From NCBI GenBank assembly GCA_958510875.1, contig OY294068.1:67682633-67746632 (forward strand): a stretch of 64,000 nucleotides of DNA. Direction: 5' to 3'. The notes beneath the pieces are model-generated. The model made no database searches. It was not told the DNA's origin and saw nothing but the letters and a program-made list of their open reading frames with translations. The stretch's first letter is position 1. Each line of letters starts with the position of its first letter. Source of the DNA: Endomychus coccineus (Eukaryota; Arthropoda; Insecta; Coleoptera; Endomychidae). Shown in pieces: positions 54,625 to 63,656 of the stretch. The position numbers were made by a program, and so were the translations under genes.

Positions 54625-55379
54625 GTGCCATCTACCGATTATAATCGGAGTTGAGTCAGTCGGTTTGGAGAGAACTGATAATTTGATAGTTTTCTTCTTC
54701 TTCTAGAACGGTAATCTGTGGAGTCAAGTGATTTGAGTATATCTAGGTGTATACAGTTTTTCCAATAGTATAGTGTGTCCCACTTTTTAGCTTGGTGTAT
54801 TGGGATCCCGGGAATTATTAATTATTAGGTAAAATGGAGAAGTTTTGGGAAATTAGACGAGTCACTGAGGTTCGATTTCAAGAATTAAAAAAAATAGGTG
54901 GGTAATGCCAATTTCTTCACTTCCACGTTCTACAGTTGTTTTGGGGAAATAAAAAAACTGATGTTACTTTTTCTGTTGCACTTTTTCTCCTTTACAAACT
55001 GGCACAATATTAATTTCGAATTTATGTTTCAATGATGTGCGTCGTAATTGTTGAATTTCGTAGGTACTTGTTGTTTATTTTCAAATTTCTATTCACATTT
55101 GCGATATGCTATAGTAATTTATTCATACCACAAATAAAAAACGATTCGAATTGAATTTGAAATGAAAACATTAGTCATGTAGAGGTGTATTAAAAAAGGA
55201 AATTCTCACATTAGCTCCCATCTACTTGTACAAATGCCTAATGTTCCTATCAGAAAATAGGAAATTAGTCAGAAATACCAATCAGTATATCACGAGAAAT
55301 ATGATTAATTGTACATAACTAATTCATAGACTGAACCTTATAGAAAAAAATTTGAATATTTCTCTATGAAACTATTCCA
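54625..55379. other. no gene seen
   Basis: No recognisable frame or repeat. Base composition is similar to the rest of the spacers. Confidence 0.45.
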
Positions 55380-55775
55380 CCACTGGCCACAGAAGAAGCG
55401 GTGATGCTTATTAAAAATAATCTCGATTTATTGGTATATTTTAATCGTGATCATGTGTACAATATCCGGTACAAATCAAATCTTTTAACAAACAGGTATC
55501 AATATTCATATGTAAAAAGAAATGCTCATAGCTCCATAATGTCTATCTATAACAAACTTCCAGCTAGTATAAGGGATCTCCCTGTCAGACTTTTGAAGAA
55601 TACATCAAGGCAATTTCTGATCAAGAAATCTTACTATACAGCGAAGGATTTTATATGTGATACAATACAAAATATGTGATATTAAGTTTACTGGCTTATG
55701 TTGTATAATATTTTATTGTTTTTGACATGTTTTATACTTTATAGCCTGATGAACTAATAAAAGTCTCTCTATAAA
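55380..55775 (+). pseudogene. C-terminus and 3' UTR of a non-LTR retrotransposon
   Basis: 55401-55679 encodes NIRYKSNLLT, HSSIMSIYNKLPASIRDLPV and FLIKKSYYTAKDF, the thumb/tail pattern (YxTRxKxxL ... NxLPxxIR ... LxxxxYYSxxEF) of CR1/jockey-type RTs just before their stop. A 3' UTR with AATAAAAG (55758) ends in an A-rich run near 55772. The 5' part is missing, as is usual for non-LTR insertions. Confidence 0.7.
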
Positions 55776-56099
55776 AACTGATTCTAAGTCTGTTAAACAC
55801 AGAACCTATATAGAGTCATCAAGTCAAATTTATAGAAATTTCTTCGTATTTCTATATAATGTTTAAAATTGTGTGTGGGTAGAAAGCCGATACAATAAAT
55901 CAGGAATTTTGGTAAAGCTAAGACCGTTGCTACCTTAGTCATAAAAATTTTAAACACTGTTTAACTTCGTATCTACTTGACGCAAAGGAATATCATATGT
56001 CTTCGTTTCTTTCTCGAGTAATGACGCTTTCAACTATAGAAACATTACTTTGTAGTGGTTTTCTAATACTTCATATATTTTACACATCAACCTATTACG

Positions 56100-56826
56100 C
56101 AGGGCCGGATTAACACTGCGAGGGGCACAACAGATTTTAGGGGCCCCTCTCCCCCTTTTTTTTAAATTACTCTTTATTCATAGAATAAAATAATTTGTAG
56201 AGTAATATAATGCTCTAAATCGTGGAGAAGGTTATTGCCAGGAAAATAAGTACATAAATGAATATTTACACTATTAGTACGTCTTCTTAATTTGACATAA
56301 TATACAATGCGTAACTACATTAATCACTTTTACAATTGCACTTTTGGAAACTTATCCGCTGAATGATTCGCTTATATCTAACTGACTTAGAACAATCCTT
56401 TCCTGCACTTTCTAGCCGCAAAATCTTTTATCAGGTCATCAAAGCTGATTCGACGCAATAAATCAGCTTCCATGCACAGTAGTGCAAGCGAGTCTAACTA
56501 TCCTGTCGCATATTTGTTCCCAAAGGGTTTTTAATGCGTTTTAACTTGCCACTGCACTGCACTTCCAAGAAGATGAGTAGTTATAAGCGCGAATTATTCG
56601 CCTTTAATACAAAATCAACTAATTCTTGACTACTTTTAGATATTACCAGTCGTTAGGCATACGCAAACTTTTATATTCCAGTAGTTTCTTTACTTCGTTA
56701 TTTTTTCCCAGAAAAATTGTCATTATTAGTTTTTTAATTTTTAATTTTTACAATTTCCGCGGGGCCCCCAAAATGTCGGGGCCCTAAGCTATAGCTTAGT
56801 CAAGCTTATGCTATAATCCAGCACTG
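56100..56826 (-). mobile_element. hAT DNA transposon copy 5, perfect 8-bp target duplication
   Basis: The ends are CAGGGCCGGATTAACAC (56100) and, on the complement, CAGTGCTGGATTATAGC (56826). CTATTACG occurs at 56092-56099 and 56827-56834. Subterminal GGGGCCCCTC-type sequence is found at both ends. Length 727 bp. Confidence 0.93.
56396..56500 (-). pseudogene. hAT transposase extreme C-terminus
   Basis: On the minus strand LACTTVHGS is followed, in the next frame, by MEADLLRRISFDDLIKDF and AARKCRKG with a stop shortly after. This is the last ~30 residues of a hAT transposase (after the dimerisation block); the rest is deleted. Confidence 0.7.
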
Positions 56827-56936
56827 CTATTACGTGAAACCGAAACGTACATGAAGACTAGAATGTATATGACATAATGTGTCAATGCGACCTTATTCCA
56901 AGAATTTACATATAATAAATAATATAAAAACTGAAA

Positions 56937-57589
56937 TTTATGTACCAAAATTCTATAGTTGTTAAGTTTATAACTATGTCTGTAACGTGAACCGTACGTA
57001 CCCTATCAATTATTTTTTTACGATTATATATATTTTATTTGAATATTTATAAATATAATTGTATGCCTATTTGTTTTTTTGTTTTTGTAAGCAGAATGAT
57101 TACTTCAATTAAAGTCAATAAGAAAAAATGCATTTCCATATTAAAAAAACAAAAGTTAATGATAAGCCTAAGAATACGATACGTCACCGTCGTATTAGAA
57201 AATGTTGATGCCACTGAAAAACTGCCCTTGGCTTTTTATAGCTCCCCAAACAATATGCAGAAAGTGAAAATGAAGAAATTGGTATTCTTTTCTTCTTTTT
57301 CAAAATATTTTAAAAATTAGGAAAGATAATTTTCGAAACCGGACCTTAGTAACTTATCGCATTCCCCAAAACTTTCACCATTTAATCTATCTCTTAACTC
57401 TTATAGTTACCGCGATCCCAATACAACAAGCTAAAAATGGGCAACCTTGTATAGATGTTGATGACAGTCGAATGATTTACCTCATTCAATGTCCTCTCAA
57501 TATGGCATTATGAAAACTTTGGACTAAGATTTTAAACTTGTCTTGAATAATGATAAAATTAAAAAAAAAGTGTTTTAATTTGAACTGTA
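56937..57589. other. no gene recognised
   Basis: A 93-codon plus-strand frame (57039-57320) is Lys- and Ile-rich with no known domain; probably chance in AT-rich DNA. Confidence 0.4.
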
Positions 57590-57835
57590 CTAAAAAGAAA
57601 AAATAATCATTTTGTTAAATATGAGACGTAAGGTTATTCAGTTCTAATATCAAGAAATAACAAAATTTTTTCGTCGTTGAACTGAATACGATTTATTCAG
57701 TTCGAAGACAACATTCGTATTCAGTTTGAAGACAAAATAGGGATTATCAAAGAACAAGCTTTTGAATCTGATATTTCCTGATATGAGAACAGGATAACTT
57801 ACGTCTCACCTGGAAAAAATATAATTACTTTTTTC
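57590..57835. mobile_element. 245-bp imperfect inverted repeat
   Basis: AAAAAGAAAAAATAATCATT with TGAGACGTAAGGTTATTC (57591-57640) pairs with its complement at about 57785-57835. Between them GAATACGATTTATTCAGTTC and CGTATTCAGTTTGAAGACAA form an inner repeat. Confidence 0.65.
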
Positions 57836-57954
57836 TTTTTAATACATTTTAAAAAGCTTGCCTTAAACATTTTTTTTACTTCAAATTTAATTATTTTCTA
57901 ATACCCACATGTATGTCAAAAACAAAAATTATGAAGCCCCCAGCTTGAATGTTT

Positions 57955-58550
57955 GAATTTTGATATATTAATCATTATCTTCGACCCCAAAAACCTTCAC
58001 GTACCAATTTGGTATAGTCGGAACATAATTACAAAATTCGTCAGCCACCTTGGAGCCACCATAATATTTTATCAATTTTGACTAAAAATCATGATCTACG
58101 ACCCGAAAAACATCCATATACCAATTTTGAATAGAATCGGACCATAACCATATAACTGGTCCGCCACCTTGCCCGTTCATATTTTACTGAAAAATGATGA
58201 TCTCCGACTCAAAAAACCAATTTGAAAGGAATGGGACAATAACCTAAAGTATGTCCGCCATCTTGGAGCCGCAATATTGAATTTTCTAAATTTTATTATA
58301 AAATCGAATTCTCCGATCCCAAAAACCTCCATATACCTATTTTGAATGCAATCGGACCATAATCACTTGTCCGCCACCTTGAAGCGCCCATATTAACTTT
58401 ATTAATTTTGAATGGAATGGGACTGTAACCACAAGGTATGTCCGTCATCTTGGAGTCGCAATATTGATTTTTTGAAATGTGACTAAAAATCAAGATGTCC
58501 TATCCCAAAAACTCTCATATACCTATTTTGAATGAAATCGGACGTCCAAT
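57955..58550 (+). repeat. tandem satellite of ~108-117-bp units
   Basis: Five or six units with CGACCC-AAAAAC-TCC, ATATACC-ATTTTGAAT, GAATCGGACCATAAC, GTCCGCCACCTTGGAGC and ATTTTGACTAAAAATCATGAT in order. Core positions are near 57982, 58098, 58205, 58313 and 58499; the gap before the last lacks one core. Related units are at 28540-28740. Confidence 0.85.
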
Positions 58551-58564
58551 ACCCTCTAGATAGA

Positions 58565-59100
58565 ATTGTATTCGAATTATTCAAATGTTCAAGTATTTGA
58601 ATAGCCATAATTCAAATACTTTGAAAAAAATATCGTTTGATATTCAAATATTCAAATATCAAAATATGCGAAGCGGGATCTTTCAATACCAGCCACATCA
58701 GTTCCGTCTGAGAGAACATTTTTGAGAGTTTCAGCTAAACGATCTCGCTTAAAGCCAGATAACGTAAAAAAAATTGTTTTTTCAGTGAAAATGTATAAAC
58801 TTTGATTTTGAATAAAAAATATACTGCAATATTTTCAATTTATTTTCCAATTTTCCTAATACCTATTGATCGTTGGCATCTATAAAAATATGAATATCCG
58901 GATATCGAAATAGTTACACATATTTTCAATCAATCAAATATTAGAATATCTGAGTATTCGCATATCCAGATATCTGAATATAAAAATATTTGAATATGCA
59001 GATATTCAAATATTTGGATATTTGAATATTCAGATATTCAATTATTTGGATATTTGGCAAATATTCAAATATTGGATAATTTGAATATTCAAACAGGATT
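58565..59100. repeat. self-complementary ATTCAAATAT microsatellite in two blocks
   Basis: Blocks at 58565-58665 and 58870-59100 are made of ATTCAAATAT / GAATATTTG units that alternate orientation, so single strands can pair extensively. A coding scrap (58668-58803) lies between them. Confidence 0.85.
58668..58803 (+). pseudogene. hAT (ZBED/BED-type) dimerisation-domain scrap
   Basis: An open reading AKRDLSIPATSVPSERTFLR then VSAKRSRLKPDNVKKIVF matches the hAT C-terminal signature of BED-finger transposases (ATSVPSERxFS...AxxxVSAKRxRLxPxNVexLLFL), with about eight residues deleted between ERTF and VSAKR. Flanked on both sides by the ATTCAAATAT repeat, with no TIR visible. Confidence 0.8.
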
Positions 59101-59139
59101 ATAAAGTAAGTACTACTGTTTAGTACTGAGTTCTCTATT

Positions 59140-59480
59140 TTCAGTTCTGAAGATTTCCAGTATAGTGCGTCGTGATTCTATACCGCAGAAGGGTTCCGGT
59201 CCTTTCATCGGCTCTCTGTTAATTTTCCTCAGATCCTATATGTCCTGGGCCCTAGTTGAGGATGTTTCTGTTTTGCGGTTCTAAGATAGTCATTGTGGTT
59301 TTGCAGTTAAGAATCACCCTTGAGCCAATGATGTTTGTGCTCAGAGCTTTAATGGCATGATAGTCACGTCCTTCTTGTATTCTTTGTCCAGATTGAGTTG
59401 TGCACAACTCTCAACTACATGGACTTTATCTTGAAAGATGCTAGTATTATAACCCAAGGGTTCCGAGTATTTGATTTTGG
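59140..59480 (-). pseudogene. non-LTR RNase H scrap
   Basis: Minus-strand reading: PLGYNTSIFQDKVHVVESCA (about 59470-59410; usual TVFQAEVxAIxxCA), then after shifts MPLKL-AQTS, NHNDYLRTAKQK, LGPGHIGSEEN (about 59265-59235; WVPGHxGIxGNE), RADERTGT (ADxLAxxG) and the KGPEPFCGIESRRTI block (59220-59175). A third RNase H-type family member in the window, heavily decayed. Confidence 0.75.
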
Positions 59481-60116
59481 GCGCAAATCTCTAACGATTT
59501 GAAAATTTTACGGCATTAGCTTTGAAATCAGACGCTGGATAATAGGTAATACCATTATGAAATTTGGTATCATGGAACATGCCAAAACTAGAAGAAAAAA
59601 TCTATTTTCCCGAACTGCCCAGTATTCTTGGAAAAAATACGAAATATGTTACTTTGAACTTTTTGTTGTTAGCTATTGTTGACATTTTTCAAAAATAAAT
59701 AATTTGTCAACCGATATGAAAATTCAAAAACTCATGACGATGTTGTTATCTTCACAGCATTGACTATGGAATTAAATAGATACATATGTTGAAAACTGGG
59801 GCGAATTATTTCTGATTCTTCAGACAAAATCACAAAACTTTGCATTGAAGTTTGCTATGCTACTACAATTGGTTTTGGTTATAAATGAGATAAAGAACAT
59901 GTTAAATTGTCTTTTTTTATTTACCCAAATTTCATATACGTCATAGATACATTATCGGCATTGGCACTGTTTGAAAAAAATATATTTCATATCAATCAGC
60001 ATAATTACAATAAAAACAATACAATAATACTTATAACAAAGTCTTAAAACAAACCGATGACGCCACTGAAATAATTCCAGATATTGGCGTTACCTTCAGA
60101 TCACAACATATAAAAG
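59481..60116. other. 3' flank of TfAP-2; no other gene
   Basis: AT-rich sequence downstream of the TfAP-2 stop. No second coding exon or mobile-element motif is seen; parts may be 3' UTR if the signal at 60117 is bypassed. Confidence 0.5.
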
Positions 60117-60122
60117 TTTATT
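60117..60122 (-). terminator. AATAAA polyadenylation signal directly after the TfAP-2 stop
   Basis: On the minus strand AATAAA lies six bases after the TGA (60131-60129). If used, the 3' UTR would be only about 20-40 bases, so a distal site may be used instead. Confidence 0.4.
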
Positions 60123-60128
60123 GAATGG

Positions 60129-60865
60129 TCACTTCTTGTCATCTAATTTTCCTTTATCTAATGAAGAAGTCACTAACATAGGCTGTCCTTGTTGAGTATT
60201 TTGATTCGGAAACACTTTATCTAGATGTTTCAACGATTCACTTAAAAAGTTTTGTATGGCAGTCAGAGCCGCTACAATAGCGGGACTGCCAAAACCGTGA
60301 CTTATAAGCGAAAAATGAGTCAGATGCCGTTGAATCGAAGGATCGAGGAGTATTTGCGGTCGCGTATTGCACAGAGGAGATCTGTCTTGATTCAAGAGAT
60401 CCATGAGTTCTTTCGTTATTTGTTTAGTGGCTTGAAGAAGCTCCTTTCTTCTGGGTGTTTCTCCGTGCTGTCTTAAGAGGTACTCCGCTACTTGTCTAGA
60501 TGGGAACTCGGTTTCGCACACGTAACCGAAATCCCTTGCTAAATGTATGGCTTCACCTTCTACCAGCGAAGTGAGTAACGTTACGTTCGCAGCTTTCCGT
60601 CTACCTGCCGGCAGATTGAGACCTATCTTTTCGAGTTTCTCTCTAAGAATCCGGCCGCCGTTCTTGCTTTTCGCGCGTCTTAGAACTCCGCCAAGTAGAG
60701 ATGCGTTGAGACATTCTGGCGGAGATAGGCGCCGTTGAACTTCGCCTACAGTGACTTTGTACTTTGAGGTTGAGGAGAGTAGAGAAAGTCGGCCTGGGAC
60801 TGAACAGAAGACGTCACTGGGTGAAACCATTGCACCGACCCCGTGGTCTTTGGCCCCTTTCATAC
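60129..60865 (-). CDS. TfAP-2: transcription factor AP-2, large terminal coding exon
   Basis: The exon encodes the DNA-binding and dimerisation half of AP-2, a nuclear sequence-specific activator that binds GC-rich palindromes as a dimer. Seen: [20 protein letters not shown] (about residues 14-33 from the first Met), [37 protein letters not shown] (basic region), [40 protein letters not shown] and [18 protein letters not shown] (helix-span-helix). The C-terminal part has [59 protein letters not shown] and a charged tail ending KGKLDDKK. The frame is intact over 245 codons. On the minus strand TTTGTCTATTTTAG precedes 60865, a good splice acceptor, and the exon begins GT-ATG, two bases into a codon. 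The N-terminal activation region must lie in upstream exons, at higher coordinates, not found in this window. Vertebrate AP-2 genes split this region over about four exons. All other frames here are shadows. Confidence 0.96.
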
Positions 60866-61145
60866 CTAAAATAGACAAAACAAACTACTCAGTAGGTGGT
60901 CATTTATTAGGTAAGGGATTGTATTATCAACAATATTTCAATGTTTAGGGGCGTATATGCAACTGTTATACTTCGTACATATACAATTATTGAAATTACA
61001 TTAAGCGTTTGATTTTCACAACATCTGTCTTTAGAGGTTCATGAAATAAATTCCTCAGTTACGTCATGGGTTAATATATTAAAACGTTACGCCGAATGTC
61101 CGAATTATATTGATGCATCTTATCTTACATAATATGTTATTAGTA
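60866..61145 (-). other. intron of TfAP-2, 3' end
   Basis: Pyrimidine-rich acceptor adjoining the exon; the remainder is AT-rich. No exon with AP-2-like sequence is seen between here and the window end, so the intron is probably longer than 3 kb. Confidence 0.6.
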
Positions 61146-61379
61146 CATTCTCTAAGGAAGGTATATGGTAACTTTGTTATATGCGTTTCATTCCCGCTGC
61201 TGTTTTTAAATGCATATTAATGCACTTTTTGGTGCGCTCTCTGAAAATGACTGTAAATGCTTGGAAAATTGTAGTTTGGTGTTTCCAAGCCCCTAATTGC
61301 AAATAAGACGTGAACTCTCTTTCATAGTGGAAGTGTTAGCCTCTATATTTTCTAAATATTATTATAAAGTAATTTATCA

Positions 61380-62440
61380 AATAAGTGCAAATTTTCAAAG
61401 TTTAGAATAATTAAAAAGTAAGTATATATTTTTAAAAATTGTATATCGAGAAATAAGTATTCATTTTCATATTAACAAGTGTAAAATACATATAATATAA
61501 AATATAATAAAAATATAAATATATGAATTATATAGTTTAAATATATTGATGAATTTGCATTAAAAAGTGATGTTTTTGTGGTACTATTATATATATAAAT
61601 TTTATAGTTCAAATATACTGATTAATCTGTATTAAAAATTGATGTTTTTTGTGAACATACTATTACATATTCATTATAAAATTCACATCAAAATGTTGTT
61701 TTAATTTAAGAAATTAAATTACAAAAATATTTTTGTAATTAAATATTTTTTTGAGCAGGATCCATATTTTGTGCGGATAGATTCTTGCACAGGGTTCAAT
61801 TTTTCAAAATAACAGCGATTTCTACAACTTATAAAATGTAAGTTTTTTAAATAATTTCAATGATATTTCTAATAAGAATGTGTGAAAATTAATTCTATAA
61901 TATAAATAAGTGCAAATTTTCAAAGTATAGATTAATTAAAAAGTAAGTATATATTTTAAAAATTGTATACCAAGAAATAAATATTCATTTTTATATTAAA
62001 AATTGTAAAATACATATAATATGAAATATAATAAAGATATACTAAAAATATAAATATATGAATTATATAGTTTAAATATATTGATGAATTTGCATTAAAA
62101 AGTGATGTTTTTGTGGTACTATTATATACATAAATTTTATAGTTCAAATATACTGATTAATCTGTATTAAAAATTGATGTTTTTTGGGAACATACTATTA
62201 TATATTCATTATAAAATTCCATCAAAATATTGCTTTAATTTAAGAATAAGCAAATTCAACTAAATATTATTGAAATCAAATATTTTTTTAAACAGGATCC
62301 ATATTTTGTGCGGATAAATTCTTGCACAGGGTGCAAATTCTCAAAATAACACCGATTTCTACAAACTATAAAATGTAAGTTTTTAAATAAATTCAACGAT
62401 ATTTCAAATAAGAATGTGTGAAAATTAATTCTATAATTTT
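61380..62440. repeat. ~530-bp tandem duplication
   Basis: ATAAGTGCAAATTTTCAAAG near 61381 and 61907, GATGAATTTGCATTAAAAAG near 61547 and 62083, and CAGGATCCATATTTTGTGCG near 61758 and 62294 show two collinear copies about 530 bp apart with small differences. AT content is very high. Confidence 0.9.
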
Positions 62441-62455
62441 AATTTTAGTAAAAGC

Positions 62456-63052
62456 GATGGATGATTCTATGGAAAAGTCTTTGAAAGAGTCTAGTGAGTC
62501 TAGCAATGTATCAACGATCGAAAAAAATTGTTTTATATGAGAAAATTCGGATGGATAAAACTACAGAGGACAAAAGTGCTTTTTGTCGGGATAGATGAAT
62601 TCAAAGGATTGTCTATGGTTCGCGAAGATGAATTGCATAGTAAATTGAAAATTATGGAATTACATATGGAAATATAGGAAATTAAAAAATATGGAATCGG
62701 GCTTGAAGTGTTTTACAAAATATATAAATCGAATTAATATTAACGCCGCTAAATGAAGAATTTGACAAAATAAAGACACCATTGTTCCTCCAAAAAAATG
62801 GAAATTGAGAAAATTTTCTAGTGCGAAACCCAATACTTTTGATGATAGTGCATCTATGAACATCAATTCTGATTGGGAATCGAAATGTTTTATTTGTGAT
62901 AAATGTATATGTATTAAGAGCAAGGGTATTTATTCATGAATATTATTTCTAGCGGGTGCTTGACTGATTGCGGAAAATTATGTGGATGTAGTAGAAGTGG
63001 TTTTACATGTACCATGCCATGCAAAAAATGCAAGATATGCAGATTCAAATAA
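62456..63052 (+). pseudogene. broken ORF with coiled-coil-like middle and Cys-rich tail
   Basis: The frame opens MDDSMEKSLKESSESSNVST (62458), then shifts: KTTEDKSAF, GIDEFKGLSMVREDELHSKL (about 62590-62648; Glu/Lys-rich, could form a coiled coil), PLNEEFDKIKTPLFLQK, SSAKPNTFDDSASMNINSDW and CFICDKCICIK. It ends SSGCLTDCGKLCGCSRSGFT then CTMPCKKCKICRFK with a TAA at about 63050. The ending has ten Cys in about 30 residues in a C-x3-C-x3-C-x-C pattern, like the terminal Cys clusters of some DNA-transposon proteins. At least four lesions are present. I do not recognise the family; a metal-binding DNA- or protein-contact tail is an inference. Confidence 0.6.
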
Positions 63053-63204
63053 TGTCAGTAATCAAGATGAGAATGAATAAAATGTACAACGTAAAAATAT
63101 AGGTATTGTAAAAAAAAATTATGTATTGATAATTTTGTTATGTAAATAATAATAATTATGGTGAAAATGATAATAATGATAATAAATATACATTTTGTAA
63201 TAAT

Positions 63205-63515
63205 TTTGACTACGGATTCGTGATCAGCGACCTCAAAAATTCCCGGACACTAATTTTCATCTCATTTTATTTAATATTAAAAAAGTGCAACCGATTATGC
63301 ACTTTAAATTGGATTTTTTATGCAATCTATTAATTTTATAATAACTTTGACTTTGGATTCGTAAACAGCGACCTCATAAGCCCCGAGTATCAATTTTCAA
63401 CCGAATTCAGTAAATATTGAAGAAATTCAGAAATAAGAGCACTATAAAATGCAATATAGAAATTTTGTATGAATTTTCATGTCAGATTCGCAATCAGGGA
63501 CATTGAAAACCCCTA
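63205..63515 (+). repeat. three ~135-bp units with the window-wide core
   Basis: GGATTCGTGATCAGCGACC (63216), GGATTCGTAAACAGCGACC (about 63356) and AGATTCGCAATCAGGGAC (about 63484) are each preceded by a TTTTGACT-like block and followed by an A/C-rich run and a pentamer-variable sequence ending TTTCA or TTTCC. Confidence 0.8.
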
Positions 63516-63656
63516 ACTACAAGTTTCCAAGCAATCACAGTCAATATTCAGAGAGCGCTATAAAAAATGCATCAAAATGCATTTAAAAATTCGTGCATCA
63601 ACAGCGGGAATAAAGTGCATATAACAAGGTTGCCAAATACCTCCCTTGAGAGAATG

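Larger units (their letters stand above)
55776..56936 (+). mobile_element. 5'-truncated PLE family 2 copy, split by hAT copy 5
   Basis: It starts within the last codons of the endonuclease (SVKHRTYIESSSQ, compare SVNHRTDIQSLSQ at 32.4 kb minus) and continues with the UTR that matches the complement of 31.9-32.4 kb (AGAAAGCCGATACAATAAAT, AACATTACTTTGTAGTGGTT). It ends with ACCGAAACGTAC and CCAAGAATTTACATATAA. The hammerhead position is exactly where the hAT sits. Confidence 0.78.
61146..63656. mobile_element. 2.5-kb foldback element carrying a Cys-rich ORF remnant
   Basis: The left arm (ATTCTCTAAGGAAGGTATAT at 61151, TTCATTCCCGCTGCTGTTTT at 61189, TTTTAAATGCATATTAATGC, TTGGAAAATTGTAGTTTGG) pairs with the right arm (63495-63656), giving inverted ends of about 130-150 bp. 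The left half contains a ~530-bp tandem duplication. The right half contains a broken ORF and three copies of the window-wide core. It lies in the probable upstream intron of TfAP-2. Superfamily unknown. Confidence 0.75.

Noticed and set aside
55401..55679. Independent small host gene of 92 codons
   Set aside because: Matches the C-terminal pattern of non-LTR RTs and ends just before a polyadenylation-type signal and A-run.
58565..59100. Telomere-like repeat
   Set aside because: The unit is ATTCAAATAT in alternating orientation, not TTAGG or another known telomeric unit.
60252..60948. Three plus-strand frames opposite TfAP-2
   Set aside because: Antisense shadows of a conserved coding exon.
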